In this document: piece by piece, positions 36,684-49,444 of the stretch
How the letters are laid out: the number at the start of each line of letters is the position of its first letter
Numbering within the stretch: position 1 is the stretch's first letter
DNA from: Paragordius varius
Lineage: Eukaryota > Nematomorpha
NCBI GenBank assembly: GCA_964247055.1
Contig: OZ176057.1
Coordinates: 1,674,001-1,738,000 of the forward strand
DNA length: 64,000 nt
Direction: 5' to 3'
Made by a program: the position numbers and the translations under genes
The notes under the pieces: model-generated
The model's database searches: none
Told to the model about the DNA's origin: nothing
The model's input: only the letters and a program-made list of their open reading frames with translations

Positions 36684-37013
36684 AAAGGTGTTTAAAATAG
36701 AAACAACATAATTTATTATCTCAAATTTAGTACATTTATTAACTGATTGTTTAGTGGTGGTACAGGTGTATTTATATATTTTAGCAAGGATAAATTACAA
36801 TAATAAATTAGAAAACTATTTGTATCAAATACAATGTCATATAAAATATCCATATATATAATAGTAATTAAATTATTTATTAAATACAATGTCGTATAAT
36901 AATTCAACTAAGGTTATAAACTTAGCAACTATAATTAGAATACCATTTGTACATACAATGTCATATAATATATAAATAATAATAATTTAACTTAAAGTTA
37001 TAACCAATTAACA
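36684..37013 (-). repeat. Gypsy 3' LTR
   Basis: About 330 bp and repeated at 40727-41050. It contains GTGGTACAGGTGTATTTATA and ATACAATGTC repeats. The flanking hexamer ggagca precedes it. Confidence 0.88.
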
Positions 37014-40000
37014 TTATCTTCCCCCTATAGTAAAGCGGTCTGGGGTTCGCTGGCATTGTGCATACCGGGGTTTAGGCGTGTCTATATTCGTTGTTGGAGA
37101 TGCGTTATTATGATGTGTTGCTATGCCTATCGTCGATGGATGTATATTATTGTTTCGGTTTCAAGATCTGGTGGAATAGAGGTATTTTCTTCTGAATTAA
37201 TTGGTGTTTCGGGAGCTGGCGTAGTTGTTCTCGATTCCATTCTTTGCTTTTATCAGCGTTTTTCTGAGGACTCTGTCGGTTTCGTCTGTTACCGTATATG
37301 ACAATGGACCCCTGCGTTCTAATACTTCCCCTGCCCTCCATCCTTTTTCTAGTTCATTCTTTATAAAAACCTTCTCCCTTGGAACGAATTGGCGAGTCGG
37401 TTTTGTTTCATTGTCGATAAACTCAGTTGTTTGCGATTTGAGCCATGACATTGGACCATTTGGGTGTCTCTTCAGAAAGACTTGCGATGGTGTATTCATA
37501 ATGGCACTGTGTGTTGAATTTCGATAGTCATATAAAATCATGTTGATTGCCTCGTGGGCATGCATTGTTTGCGTTTTCGTAGCTCTATATCTAATTTTTA
37601 GTGCAATATATCTTTCAACCAATCCTTTGAACTTGGGATGGTATGGGCTCACTAAAATATGTTTTATATTAAAATTATGTAAGGTACTTTTCATGGGATT
37701 TAAAATATGGCCCATTATCAGTGACTATCTGTCTCGGGAAACCAAATCTGGCCATATGTTTTTATAAACAATTTAATAATTGTTGAGAGGTTATTGATGT
37801 GAGTAAATTCTCAACTCATCTTGACGCTATCAATGGTGACTAACCAAAACAACCATCTATGGGTCCGGCTGTGTCGATGTGAGTTCTCTCCCACAACGCG
37901 GTGTTGAAATTCCATTTCAACGTTGGATTTTCCTTTATATTAGGCTTGTTTCTTTGACACGGTTCGCTTGTTTCGACAAAATTTTCTAAATCTCTTTCTA
38001 AGTTTGGCCAATACATGGATTGGCTTGCTTGTTGTTTCATCGGTTGTCCTCCGTTAAGTCCAATGTAGGAATTTCATTACCTCCCGCTGCAAGGATGTGG
38101 GTATTAATACTGTCATTTACAAATAAAAGATTATAGTATAATTGAATTTCATTTTTTACTTTCAGGAATTCTTTGATACTTGGATCACTCCAATCATTTG
38201 TTTTAATTGCTGATTTAAGTTTGTTTGCCAATGGATCTAACATTATCTCATTTTCCACTAACTCTTTACTTAGATTAAATTTATTCATAGTTAAAAATTT
38301 TACCGTGTGTGATAATTCATCATCTTCATTTTGCACCTCCATGGTTTTATCATTATTTGGTAATCTGGATAGAGCGTCGGCTAAAATGTTTTGCCCTTTT
38401 TTATATTCGATTTCATAGTCGTACCCCGATGTTTTATAGATCCATCTAAGAAGTTTAGCATTATTAATATTTTGTAAATTTCGAGTTCGACCAAATAGCC
38501 CGAATAAATTTTCTATCATATATAAATGGTTTAAATATTTCTATAGCATACGTAATAGCTTCTGCTTCTTTCTCTATTGTTGAATAATAGGTTTCGGCAT
38601 CGGTATGTTTGCGTGAGGCGTATGATATGGGACGCTTTCCTTCCGGGGTAATATGTAGTAAAATCGCTTCAAATCCCTTGTTTGATGCATCTGTTTCTAT
38701 TAGTATCGGCCAATTTGGGTTATACGGTATTAATGTATTGTAATTTATCATTAGTTGTTTTGCGGATTGTAACTCCTCTTCTTCTAACTCGGTTCAGGCC
38801 CATGGTCTAACTGGACCTGTGTTTCTGTTAAGGTTGCATATCGCTTGATGGAGATTTAGCATGAATCTTTCGTGAAAGTTTAGCAGTTCTAAAAATGATC
38901 TCAGTTCTGTCTTATTGGTGGGTCTCGGACAATTGATCAAACCTTGAATTTTGTAATTGGTTGGACGAATTCCATTCTTTAAATTTCATATCCCATGTAA
39001 TTGACAGATGAAACGGCAAGTTGCAATTTGTCTCTGCTCAGTTTTAACTCTGCACCTTCCAATCGTTGTAATACCCTGGTCAATGTGGCATCATATTCGA
39101 TTCTTGCTTTACCTGATATTAATATGTCATCTAAATAGATCATAACCTGGTATATCACCAATCAAATTATCCATGATTCATTGAAATATATGAGGGGCAG
39201 TAGTCAACCCAAATGGAAGTCGTTGGTAACAATAAAAATTTTAATGGGTAGTTATGGTCAGTAGTGGTTGTGATGATTGTTGTATGGGAATTCAGGGAAG
39301 CATCTTTCAGATCTAGTGACGTAAAAACTGTCCCTTGAGCTGTTCTTGAAATTAGTTCATCAAAGGTGGGGATTATGTGGGAATTGGGTAGCAACTGAGG
39401 ATTGATGCGGATTCAGAAATCCGCACATATCCTTATTTGGCCATTTGGTTTTAATATATTTATTGTTTGTGTGGCCCAAGATATACGCTCCCTATTTGGG
39501 TCGATTTTTCTCAGGATACCTAGTTCTATCAATCTATCTAGCTCATCCACATGTTCTTGCAAGGGTAGGGGAACTCTCCTGCAGGGGTATATTTTGGGTA
39601 TTACATTATTTTTTATCGCAATCGATACCTCCATATTCTTAAGACAGCCTAACCCGTCCGAGAACAACCTATTATACTGGTTATATATAGATTTATTAGT
39701 TATATTGTTAATCATCACATTATTGGGTAAATTTAAATCAAATGCACGAATCCAAGGGAGACCAAAAAAAATTGTCTATCGCCCTCGGTTACAAAACATT
39801 AAGGATTTTTGTGATACCGTTCCTTGTTACGCTTAATTCATTACCGATGGTCGGGATTGTTTCGTTATTGTATGCGGATAGTCTCTGTGCTACATCTAGT
39901 CGTGGTTGTCCAATTGATCAGCTTCTGTATTGATAACCGTCACATCAGCACATGTGTCAAATAACATTGTTGTTTCTATTCCGTTTAGTTGCACGGTTAT

Positions 40001-40726
40001 TGTTGGGCCCATCCCAACTGAATTTGTCATACTGCAAGTCTTTGCAGAATGGTTATATTTTCCGCACTTATAGCATCGTTGACCCTTTGCATTGCATTTA
40101 TCATCGCATGACATTTGCCACATCTTTAGCAGTCTCTTTGGTGTATGATTCTTTCTTGGTGGATTTTCACACTTTCGGTTCAATCACTTCGAGGGATCTT
40201 GCCATATCTAGTATCATTTGTAGTGACACTAGTTCGCCTTCATTTTGACCCGTGGGGAATCTTATATTTAATTCCCGTTCTAGGATTGGCATATTTAGTC
40301 CTATCAAGAAAATATCTCTTAATAAGCATGCTATATTGCCTTCAAAATCACAATCGTCAGCTATTACTTTAAATCTTTCCATATAACGCATGATTGACTC
40401 GCCTTCATGTCTTGTTGTTTTAAAGAATTTTTTCCGACTTAGCCATAACTTTTTTCCGGGACAAAGATTTGAAATGCCAATTTATGAATCTGAGGCCATG
40501 TCATATCTTCTATTTTGGTTGGGAATGCTTGATTTTCCAGTTTCGAGATTGTCCTGAGTCCTGCATACGCAAGGAATAAGATTTTTGATATTTCATCATT
40601 AGAATTAATGTTTTTAGCGATTAAAATGCGATTCACTTGCTTGTGTATTGTTTAAAATTGTGTTTGGATCGTATTCGTTAATACTGATTTTTAGAAATTC
40701 GTTTTCCATTGGTCACGGCACGAAAG

Positions 40727-41050
40727 AAGGTGTTTAAAATAGAAACGACATATAATTTATTATCTCAAATTTAGTACACTTATTAAATTGCTTAGTGGTG
40801 GTACAGGTGTATTTATATATTTTAGCAAGGATTAATTACAATAATAAATTAGAATACTATTCGTATCAAATACAATGTCATATAAAATATCCATATATAT
40901 AATAGTAATTATATTACTTATTAAATACAATGTCGTATAATAATTTAACTTAAGGTTATAAACTTGGCAACTAAATTAGAATACTATTTGTACAAACAAT
41001 GTCATATAAAATATAAATAAAAATAATTTAACTTTTATAACCAATTAACA
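40727..41050 (-). repeat. Gypsy 5' LTR
   Basis: About 324 bp, the partner of 36684-37013. The flanking hexamer ggagca follows it, and on the minus strand the gag region begins shortly after its end. Confidence 0.88.
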
Positions 41051-41407
41051 GGAGCACTTACTAAAAATATTTAAATAACTTTATTGAGTCAACCGTAAGG
41101 GCCAAAACCAAATCACCAAGCTACTGATATATTTTCTATCAGAATATATATATTGCATCATATTTTTATACCCCCAGTTTTGGACGCAATATTATATAAG
41201 TGGCATCTACCGTAACTGAATCTTTACAAAAACTTTACCAATTTAAATTTACGCGCATTTGAAATCATGCTCTGCGAGGTTTTCCCCATTGATAAGAACA
41301 GGTTCAATTAATTTTTTTTATTATAATGTTCATGTCAGAATTTTAACGCATTAATGCTCAATATTATCTTAAAAAATCATGTGTTCGGCGCACATGAATA
41401 AATTAAT

Positions 41408-41945
41408 AGCCTAAGAACATAATTATCAGATGACGCTAAGTCAAGAGAGTATGGCGTATGCGGAAGAAATCTGTATTTAAGTGTTTTTAAGGTGTTTCTC
41501 AATGTTTTGCTGTGTGAGATAAGCTTTGGGATGTGGGAAATTATTCTTTTGGGCCGATTCCGGTCATTTTTGGATTAATTTCTGGTTAGAATTCACCAGG
41601 TTTTAAAAGTTTGCAATAAATAATACAGCTTTCCCAGCAGATAAAAGGTCTTGTTTCAGAAGCGATATGACTTTGCTGAAGATGGACCGGTTGAGGTAAA
41701 AGCCATAATTTTATCGTTTATAATAATCTACAATATAAAACCATTTCTGATCACCCGTCACAATTTGTAAATAACCATCTTTTGTGACGTTGTGGATTTC
41801 ACAAATACTTCGTGATTATATTCATTTGTTCTAGACTCCTCTACCGAATTTATTGGTGTTTTGCATTTCTCTTAGACAGGGGTGTCTACCACAAATATCT
41901 ACCTGGCTGCTTTGATAATTTAATGTAAGCTGATATTTTGAACTT
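41408..41945 (-). pseudogene. mariner transposase remnant (first duplication copy)
   Basis: Minus-strand translation shows VTGDQKWFYIVDYYKR, matching the mariner V-T-G-D-E-K-W block, followed by degraded sequence. The same remnant is present at 59660-60145, where more of the mariner pattern survives. Many stops and frameshifts. Confidence 0.6.
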
Positions 41946-42007
41946 GGGCGCAGTACAAAATTAAAACATACTTTGCCTGTTTTTACACCATTGGTGTGGT
42001 ATATTAC

Positions 42008-42770
42008 ACAGTTTCCACAAAAAATATCCTGATAAATATATAATTTCTGATAGTAAAATATCAGGATATCATAAAGCTTTCGGTTTTAACCTCTAGGAGT
42101 TAACTTTTGTAGTAGGTTCTCCGTATATAATTGCAAACGGTGCGAAATTTTTTCAAATATATTTTTGTGAAAGCTAGATGCTTTATTTCAAAAAATATCA
42201 CTTAAATATAACATAAACTACATATAAAACGCAAAAAATATTTTTAAAAATTTAAATTTTTTGATGTGAACTCTGAAAGTCCCAAATTTTTTGGCTCTTT
42301 TAAAATGGAATGTTCTCCTAAAATACAGGCAAAAATTCCGACATTGTGCAATAATTTTAATATATTAAATTTTGAAATCAACTAAATATATTTTTTAAAA
42401 AATGCACGCTTTCAAAAATTTAATTTTTAGCAAAATTTGTTCAAGGGTAATTCATATATTTTTAACAAGATGAAAATTATAATATATTATATATATGATT
42501 GGATAATGCTAATTCTCAATAGAAATTTTGATTAAAATATTGGTTCATTTTCAAATTTATGTTAAATAAAATTATGTTTTTTACCAAAACTCACCAAATG
42601 TAAGCTAATTCTTTAAATTAAACATCGAAACCTATGGTAGTTAAACATTATCGAATTATTTAGAAAAGGGATTTATTATATCTTAAAGTGTTATACCGTT
42701 TCCATCATGCTTCAAAATCATTCGAAGTACGGTTCAACAAGATATATAAAATTTATTTACCAAAAATAAG
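42008..42770. repeat. Foldback element family 1, copy e
   Basis: Starts ACACAGTTTCCACAAAAAAT and reads AAATTCCGACATTGTGC and, later, TTTCCATCATGCTTC, as in the other copies. The right arm is truncated. It is part of a 1.4-kb insert present only in the first copy of the segmental duplication. Confidence 0.55.
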
Positions 42771-44303
42771 AAAACTAATAAAAATCAAAGGGAAAATTAA
42801 GTAATATCATACCTGCCACCTAATGAGTATAAAAAACGTAAAAACTCTTAAAATTTTAATACGAAAAAAAGGTTATTTCGAAATCATATGCCATATATAA
42901 TAAATTTATACATTTAAGTTACGGGAATAACAATCTTCCATATAATTTTCCGTTTGATAATTATTACAAAAAAATGAACTTTCTAAACTTGATCAAACAT
43001 TGATTCAAAGACCATAAATTAATTTTATTTATTTTAAATTTTGAGGCACCTCTTTTTGCGGAAGCCCTGAGTGAAAGAGCCATTAGCCAGAATCTTACGG
43101 TGTGAAGTCCGAGATTTATAGTATTGCCACGCGCGCAAGGCTGCAATCTTAATTTTTATGTTTTATTCGAGCAGAAAATAAAATTTTAACCAAAATAGGC
43201 CAATTTTAGTTTGTTACCGGAAAATAACCATTTCTTTGCAAGTTATGGGGATCATTTTTATAGAGGGTACTGTATTATGTTCTAAATTAATTTTTTTAAA
43301 AATAAAAGATTATTTTAAAAAATTAAATTTTTTTAATTTAAAAAACCAGTACAAAAGTGGGCGCAGTACAGGCGCAGCGTTTTTCTGGAAACCCCTACTG
43401 TACTGCGAAAAACAGCCTATTTAATCACATTTTGATAAATAATGATTTTTTGATTTTGAACCCTGGATGATATAATTCTAAATAATCATAAATTTTTGAT
43501 TTTTTAATTTATTTTAACATATTTTAGAGCACTTTTTTGGACCGAAAAGCGCGCTAAACACTGCTCTTCTTTATGATACACTGGAATGTATTTGCCAATT
43601 ATTTTAATTTTAGGTTGGAGCAACATCCAATTACTATTGCTCTTTACCGTCTTCGCAGTTGTGTGCTGTATCAGAGCACCCACACTCTTACACAGGAAGT
43701 TAACGAAAAACCTGATTTTACATGTGTTAATTTATAAAGCATCACCATTTGTGTATGCCAGCAAGAGACAAAAAGCCTTCTTCTTATAATGTGTAAACGT
43801 CCTTTTTCAGTCACAGAATTCAATATAATTATTAAATTATAAAAAAACCTCTTCTTTTTTGCAACTTGTGTATTTTTGTCGTCAAATTATCAAAATGGAG
43901 TTAGTAAAATTACCGTCTGGGTACTTTTTGCCGATTTCCTCTAATACTTCTACTTAACTACATTTGGTAAGTGCGGTGTGGAGCATTAAATTTTTTAAAA
44001 TTGTTTCACATTGTCCAGATACATTTGATAGCTGCTATTTAAGTTATATAGTTTTTGTGCTGAATGCTACAATGCGACGAATTTCATCGTACGTTTATTT
44101 GTCTGAATTATTATTTATATATTTAGGCAGATATAAAATAACAGAAGCTATGTTTTTTATTCTTTGATTCGTGCAAAAGCAATATTTAAATAATACACAT
44201 GAAGTCAAAAAAAAATACTAAATTATTTATAAGTATGGCCCCCATATTCTGTCAATCCATTATTTTATTTATACACAATAATATAATTTTACTTAGCTAA
44301 AAC

Positions 44304-45329
44304 ATGGATCCAAATATGTTTTACTTCGATTTAATTGATAAAATTTCAGTATGGTGGAAACCCTTAAATGCTGCTTTAACCATTTTATATATCCTGAAAA
44401 TTTTTATCCTTCCTAAAATTCTACCTTTGGTGCACAATGTTGCCACGTATTTATTATGCGAAAAAACTTGGAGGATTTCATATTATAGCCATGTAAGGAA
44501 AATTATACAAGCTGTATGCGACAAATGTGACAATTTTGCAAACACTCATAAGCAGCATCTCGTTTCAACACTAGATATACCAAACACGTTGATGCAACTT
44601 TGGATCGCGCTTCAGAGTTTGCATATGCTTGTTGAATGGGAAGTATATGTTTTACCAAGAATCAAAGATCCTTATGGATTGGCTCTGTTCAGACAATATA
44701 TATCTGTATGCATGAGTCTTACAACCTTTGGTCAAATTATAGTATATGCCTGGCAATGTAACGCAATATTTGGATTACAAAGTGTGATAAATGCTATTGG
44801 ATTCACCAATTATATATATGGAATGACAAATAGTCTTATCCCAATCAAAAAACATATTAAGGCATTTTTTCTTTACACGTATATTGGATTTCTATATTTT
44901 ATACAACCTGAATTGCATACGCCTAAAATAATGGACGATTACCGAAAGATTCTGAAATTCTATTTAAATTGGAATTTTAGATTAGGGTTAGCCATGCTTG
45001 TTTTTGGCGTTTTTAGCCTATTAACACTATGTTACCAAACCTCCAAAGAATTTAATCAAAACAACGGAAACTTTAATATATATACACTACGTTTGCACGA
45101 AACCCATGAACTCTCACGTTGTTACCGAAAATTCATGATTTGTAAAAAAATTCTTTTTACACTAAAAAAATTAGACAAAAGTTTGGGTTTTTTTTTGATA
45201 ATTCAATCTTTATCCATTTTTTTATCAGCGTTTTTTGAAAGTTTTTCTTACAAATCATATTTTCATGAATTTTTACTTTATAGCATCAAATCTTCTGCAG
45301 TGTTAATCCTTCTTTTTAAACAATTTTGA
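44304..45329 (+). CDS. Multi-pass membrane protein, 341 aa, family not recognised (copy 1)
   Basis: A single uninterrupted frame from ATG (A at -3, aaaacATGG) to TGA, with a polyadenylation signal AATAAA at 45366. Hydrophobic segments at about residues 21-37, 96-116, 125-149, 153-172, 186-201, 226-244, 292-311 and 322-338 suggest seven or eight membrane passes. There is a CDKCDNFAN motif near 72-80 and no signal peptide. Size and topology recall invertebrate chemoreceptors, but no family motif is seen, so this is only a possibility. A possible splice acceptor ttacttag just before the ATG suggests a 5' UTR intron. The second copy at 61054 is about 92 percent identical, and the intact frame in both argues for a working gene. 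Confidence 0.75.
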   Translation: MDPNMFYFDLIDKISVWWKPLNAALTILYILKIFILPKILPLVHNVATYLLCEKTWRISYYSHVRKIIQAVCDKCDNFANTHKQHLVSTLDIPNTLMQLWIALQSLHMLVEWEVYVLPRIKDPYGLALFRQYISVCMSLTTFGQIIVYAWQCNAIFGLQSVINAIGFTNYIYGMTNSLIPIKKHIKAFFLYTYIGFLYFIQPELHTPKIMDDYRKILKFYLNWNFRLGLAMLVFGVFSLLTLCYQTSKEFNQNNGNFNIYTLRLHETHELSRCYRKFMICKKILFTLKKLDKSLGFFLIIQSLSIFLSAFFESFSYKSYFHEFLLYSIKSSAVLILLFKQF

Positions 45330-46057
45330 TAGTTAGCGCTTACTTATAGCATTGTTTGGATTAACAATAAAAATGTAATTATATGTTAAAACGTCAAATT
45401 AAAAGACAACCATATCTTATTAAAGAAACCACATTTTTGGATCTGAATTTTTAAAGAATTCAATTTTGTTAAGCGAAATGAGAATCAATATGTAAATTGG
45501 TTATACACTTACTTAAATAAAACTGTAATATATATAGTGTATGTATGAAAAATTAGATTTTGGAAAAGGTATGGTTTACCTCTTCATATTAAAATATTAA
45601 TTTTTGCGTTTTGTATCAATTTCGCTTCTTACTGTATATATATATATATATCATCATTAGATCAAACTCTTCATGACATCTTTGTTGTTCGTGTCAAAAA
45701 TATTTATTCATTCAACTGTATTTCAATAAATTGCTTTTAAAAAATATATTTTGATTCCATCAAAACATTTTTTTATTTTCGAAATCCATCTAATTTGAGT
45801 GTAATAAGCTGTTAGCAGAAGAGTGCAGTTCTGATTTTTAATATGCGTCCTGTGCAAATTTTTGTCTGTTTTTAAAATTAATTTTAAGCTTACAAATAAT
45901 GTTTTCTAAAAGATTTGTGGTAAAACCTCAGACTGCATAAATCATATCATAATGGCTTATAACATTTTGAGAGTAATGGTAAAAATATAGACACAATATT
46001 CAGAAATTGACCAATAATATTTTTTAAAAAACTAACATATTATTAAACGCTGATTTT

Positions 46058-46735
46058 TATTGTTTTAAATCACATCCATAGTGGCATTTACATTCGTTTG
46101 TACCAACACAATCATATATTTCTATTACGATATTTTCGGCATGATTTATCGGGTTTTTTATTTTTTGGGGTTTGTTACAGTAGTAATTTATACCTGCCAG
46201 TTTTTCATTTATTTCCAGATAAGTTATCTTATACAGTAAAGGGCAAAGTTATTGCTTTAAGTTAGTTTTGAATTTTATATCTGTTCAATAAAAATTATCT
46301 TTCTATATTTTATCTTAGGCAATAATAAATTTTAACAGCATGTGAAATGGCATAATTGCGTCTTTATCAATTAATTTGATCATTTTTAGATATATATATA
46401 TATGTGCGTGGATTGTAAACACTATTCAACAAAATACGGAAAAATTTATTAAATGCTAAAATAAATTTAAAGATGATTTATTCCATTCATTAATCTTTGA
46501 TCACCATCAAAATTTTTATTCTGCATATTTTGTGGATAACGTTCACATTTACATTTTTTACGGTATTTCTTATTCATTTTTATTAATTTACATATTGAGC
46601 TTTCTTTGCTATATATTTTATCAATATTTTGTGCGGAGAAAGTGTCATTATTTAGAGGATTTGGTTTTATCAAAGTGTTTTGTAAGGTATTCTATATGGT
46701 TGCGTTTGAATCGTTATCTTTCAATATCTCTAGAT
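46058..46735 (-). CDS. Candidate Cys-rich gene remnant, two possible exons
   Basis: The minus-strand frame at about 46058-46245 reads ...INYYCNKPQKIKNPINHAEN and ends YDCVGTNECKCHYGCDLKQ, with Cys spaced C-x5-C-x-C-x3-C before a stop. Upstream, about 46467-46720 encodes LNNDTFSAQNIDKIYSKESS followed by CKLIKM...KKCKCERYPQ. The two could splice in phase 1 (GTAAAT or GTGATC donors, acceptor ctggcag). The Cys pattern suggests a small secreted protein. The second duplication copy (62875-63060, 63300-63500) keeps ECKC and CDLK but has frame breaks. I do not recognise the family, and exon boundaries are guesses. It may be a pseudogene. Confidence 0.25.
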
Positions 46736-47394
46736 TTCTGAATAATCAAAAAAGAATATTAGTTCAGCTATTTTAAGAAAAGAAATTTGGATATATTTTT
46801 TATTTTTTTGAATTGAAGGCCCAAAAAAGTTTTAATCAATTATAAACGATTAAAGAATCTGAATAAATGGTTCATCAGCTTCCCAATATTATTCTATTAT
46901 AGAGATATTAAAACTATAATCTTCAGTAGCAGTCCTTTTTATGATTGACCATGAATAATAATAGAAATTTAAATCTTAAGGTAATTTTTTAAATGTTATT
47001 TTACTAAACTTTTATCATCAACATTAATAATATATTTATCTCATATCTAATGAAGACAAGGCATATGCCCTCAATTGTCAATCTTACACTAAAAGATATA
47101 AATATTTTCATGATACTCATGGCTGAGTGCCATTAAAAATAAGAAAAAATTAAAAACTTATACTACTAGTTAATGAATTCTAATAAAATTTCAGCTTAAA
47201 AATTTTCTTATCCATTCAATTTTTAGAACGAAACCAATCGATTATGCCATTTGATACGACCAATATTTTATTAGCGAAAGTTATTTAGCCAATTTTAATA
47301 CACAAAAAAAGCAACATTTTTTCAGCCAAACGCAATATTTTTTCAACCAAACTCATTATTTTTTAGCAAAGACAACTGAAATGTTGCGTTTGCA

Positions 47395-47975
47395 AAAATT
47401 GTAGATATCATTCTGTGCCAGTTAACACTGTGTGCAAAATTTTAAATTTTTTTTTCATTAGATAGCTTATGACCAGCGTATTCATTTGCCGTAAAAATTT
47501 TTATTTGACGTACTTTTTGAGATATTGAGAGAAAATTGAAATTGGGCAAAAAGTGAAAATTAAGGTTATTTTATGATAAACTCAAAAAATAATAATAAAA
47601 TTTGAGATATTATGGTTTATTTCATAAAAAAATATTTGTCAAGAGTGTTAAAAGAAAAACGCCATCTTTTGACCTGAGATTTTATAGAAACCTTAACTTT
47701 ATGATTTTAGGCTCTTTATATTATAAAAATATCTCACATAAAATGATAATAGACCATGATCTCTCAAATCTTATCATTATTTTTTGAATTATCCTTAAGT
47801 ATCTTTAAATTTCAATTTTTGCCCGATTTCGATTTTCTCTCCATATTTCAAAAAGGTTGTCAACAAATAAAAAAATTTGCGGCAAATTTACGCTTCATAA
47901 GCTATCTCATAAGAAAAATTTTTGTTAAAAAAATTAACCCTCTTTTTGCACACAGTGGTAATGGTATAATACTAA
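47395..47975. repeat. Foldback element family 2
   Basis: The left arm (AACACTGTGTGCAAAATTTT, then TTAGATAGCTTATGA, then GAGAGAAAATTGAAATTGGG) recurs in reverse complement on the right (CCCGATTTCGATTTTCTCTC, then ATAAGCTATCTCATAAG, then TTTTTGCACACAGTGGTAA). The arms are about 200 bp. A single related arm lies at about 51590-51750. No coding capacity. Confidence 0.65.
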
Positions 47976-49440
47976 TAGAGCTTTTTTGATAAAAGAAACT
48001 TACCAGCTTAATCAATGAATAAAAATTGGGGTTCACATAACAGATGTACAATAAACCCAAAAAAAGTTATTATTAATTTTTATTTATGAATCAAATATGT
48101 TATTTTGTATTTGTAAAGAATATTTCTATTTGATTTCATAGGTTCGACTAAACTATACCATCTATCCAAAAATCAGAATGGAAATTTTTCAAAAAATCGT
48201 AGTTGTTTACGGCGATTTATGTATAGAATTAATTTATCATTTGTAATATTATATGATAAAGATTTGATGTTACTCTATCTCTATAGTTTTTTTTAAAAAC
48301 TGATAGTAGTAATTTTCCTAGCCTTAAGATCCTTCAAAACAAAAAATAACGAAATCTAATAAAATACCTTGGATTATAAATTTTGCATTGCAAAATAATT
48401 ATTATATAATTATTTATGTTTATTGGAATACAAGTTTATATATTAATGTTATTATATGTTAATTTTCAAAGATAATTGTAAAATGTTAAACATTTAAACA
48501 AAAGATTATACTGAAATTTTAAAAAAAACGTGACTAGTTTACATATGCTTTTTATCTTGCCTACACGCGACTCCCATTTTTTCTTCGGAGGATCTGAGCG
48601 CTGCTAAATATTCCTGCCCAATTTAAGAATGCGAATATACAACATTTTTGACCCTAGTCAACATAGGTATCTATTACCTATATTCTATAGCTTTCAAGTA
48701 GGTTAAACACGCTTCCCTACATCTCGATATTTCACTATTTAAGACAATTAAATTTGAAATAATTAATTTTAAACTCAATACTTGATGTTAAAATTTTGCG
48801 AGCAATCATAAATTTTTTATTTGAAGATTTCGTTGCATTTGTAAGTTTCCCCTTCTGAACAGATTTATACTTTGCCATTGTAACGTAATTTAGTTTCTGG
48901 TTGACGTGAAAAATAAATCGTTTGTTGTTTAAATTATTCATTGTGAACACCTTTTTTAAATAAATAAATATATATATATTTGAGATTTGCCTGGTTCGTA
49001 AGCTTTCCCTTCACTTTTTTGGTACGGTTATATTTTATGGATAGATTATTATCATGCGATATATAAATGTTGTCATAAAATAATTTAAAAAATGAAATCT
49101 TTTTATAAAGATATAAAATATATGGTTGGTATGAAAATATGGCTAAGCACTGAACCTTACACTCTGTAAATGGTGTGCTTGAGATCTAATGCCAAAACTG
49201 ATTTAAAAATATATTGGCCTGGCCAGCTTATGAATGTATTCAAAAATAGTTTTAACCATGAACTCCGCTTCTTAAAATACTACCAGTCACATTTTATGAT
49301 TAATGGATTATTATTTGATATAATATAATCATGCCCTAGGCAAAAGTTTAAAGTTGACACATTAAATTCGTTGCCCTTATTATAAGATCCAATTATTTAT
49401 TGCCAAAAATCTAATATGTTTAATTTTAAATGCAGTAGTA
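47976..49440. other. AT-rich intergenic sequence, nothing recognised
   Basis: No supported gene. A small GC-richer patch lies near 48540-48600 without recognisable features. Confidence 0.35.
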
Positions 49441-49444
49441 TGGT

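Larger units (their letters stand above)
36684..41050 (-). mobile_element. Ty3/Gypsy LTR retrotransposon, broken
   Basis: LTRs at about 36684-37013 and 40727-41050 read TGTTAATTGG...on the minus strand and are flanked by ggagca on both sides (36678-36683 and 41051-41056). Parts in order on the minus strand: gag with a CCHC zinc knuckle (about 39900-40710), protease (about 39930), reverse transcriptase (about 38960-39720), RNase H (about 38440-38760), integrase (about 37190-38040), and a polypurine tract just before the 3' LTR. The order RT-RNase H-integrase and the sequence place it in Ty3/Gypsy. The LTRs differ at roughly one base in 15-20, so it is old. The coding region is broken in many places, more than five. 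It is inserted in a foldback element. Confidence 0.9.

Noticed and set aside
43964-44167. 67-codon frame upstream of the first membrane-protein gene
   Set aside because: Not preserved in the second duplication copy despite similar DNA.
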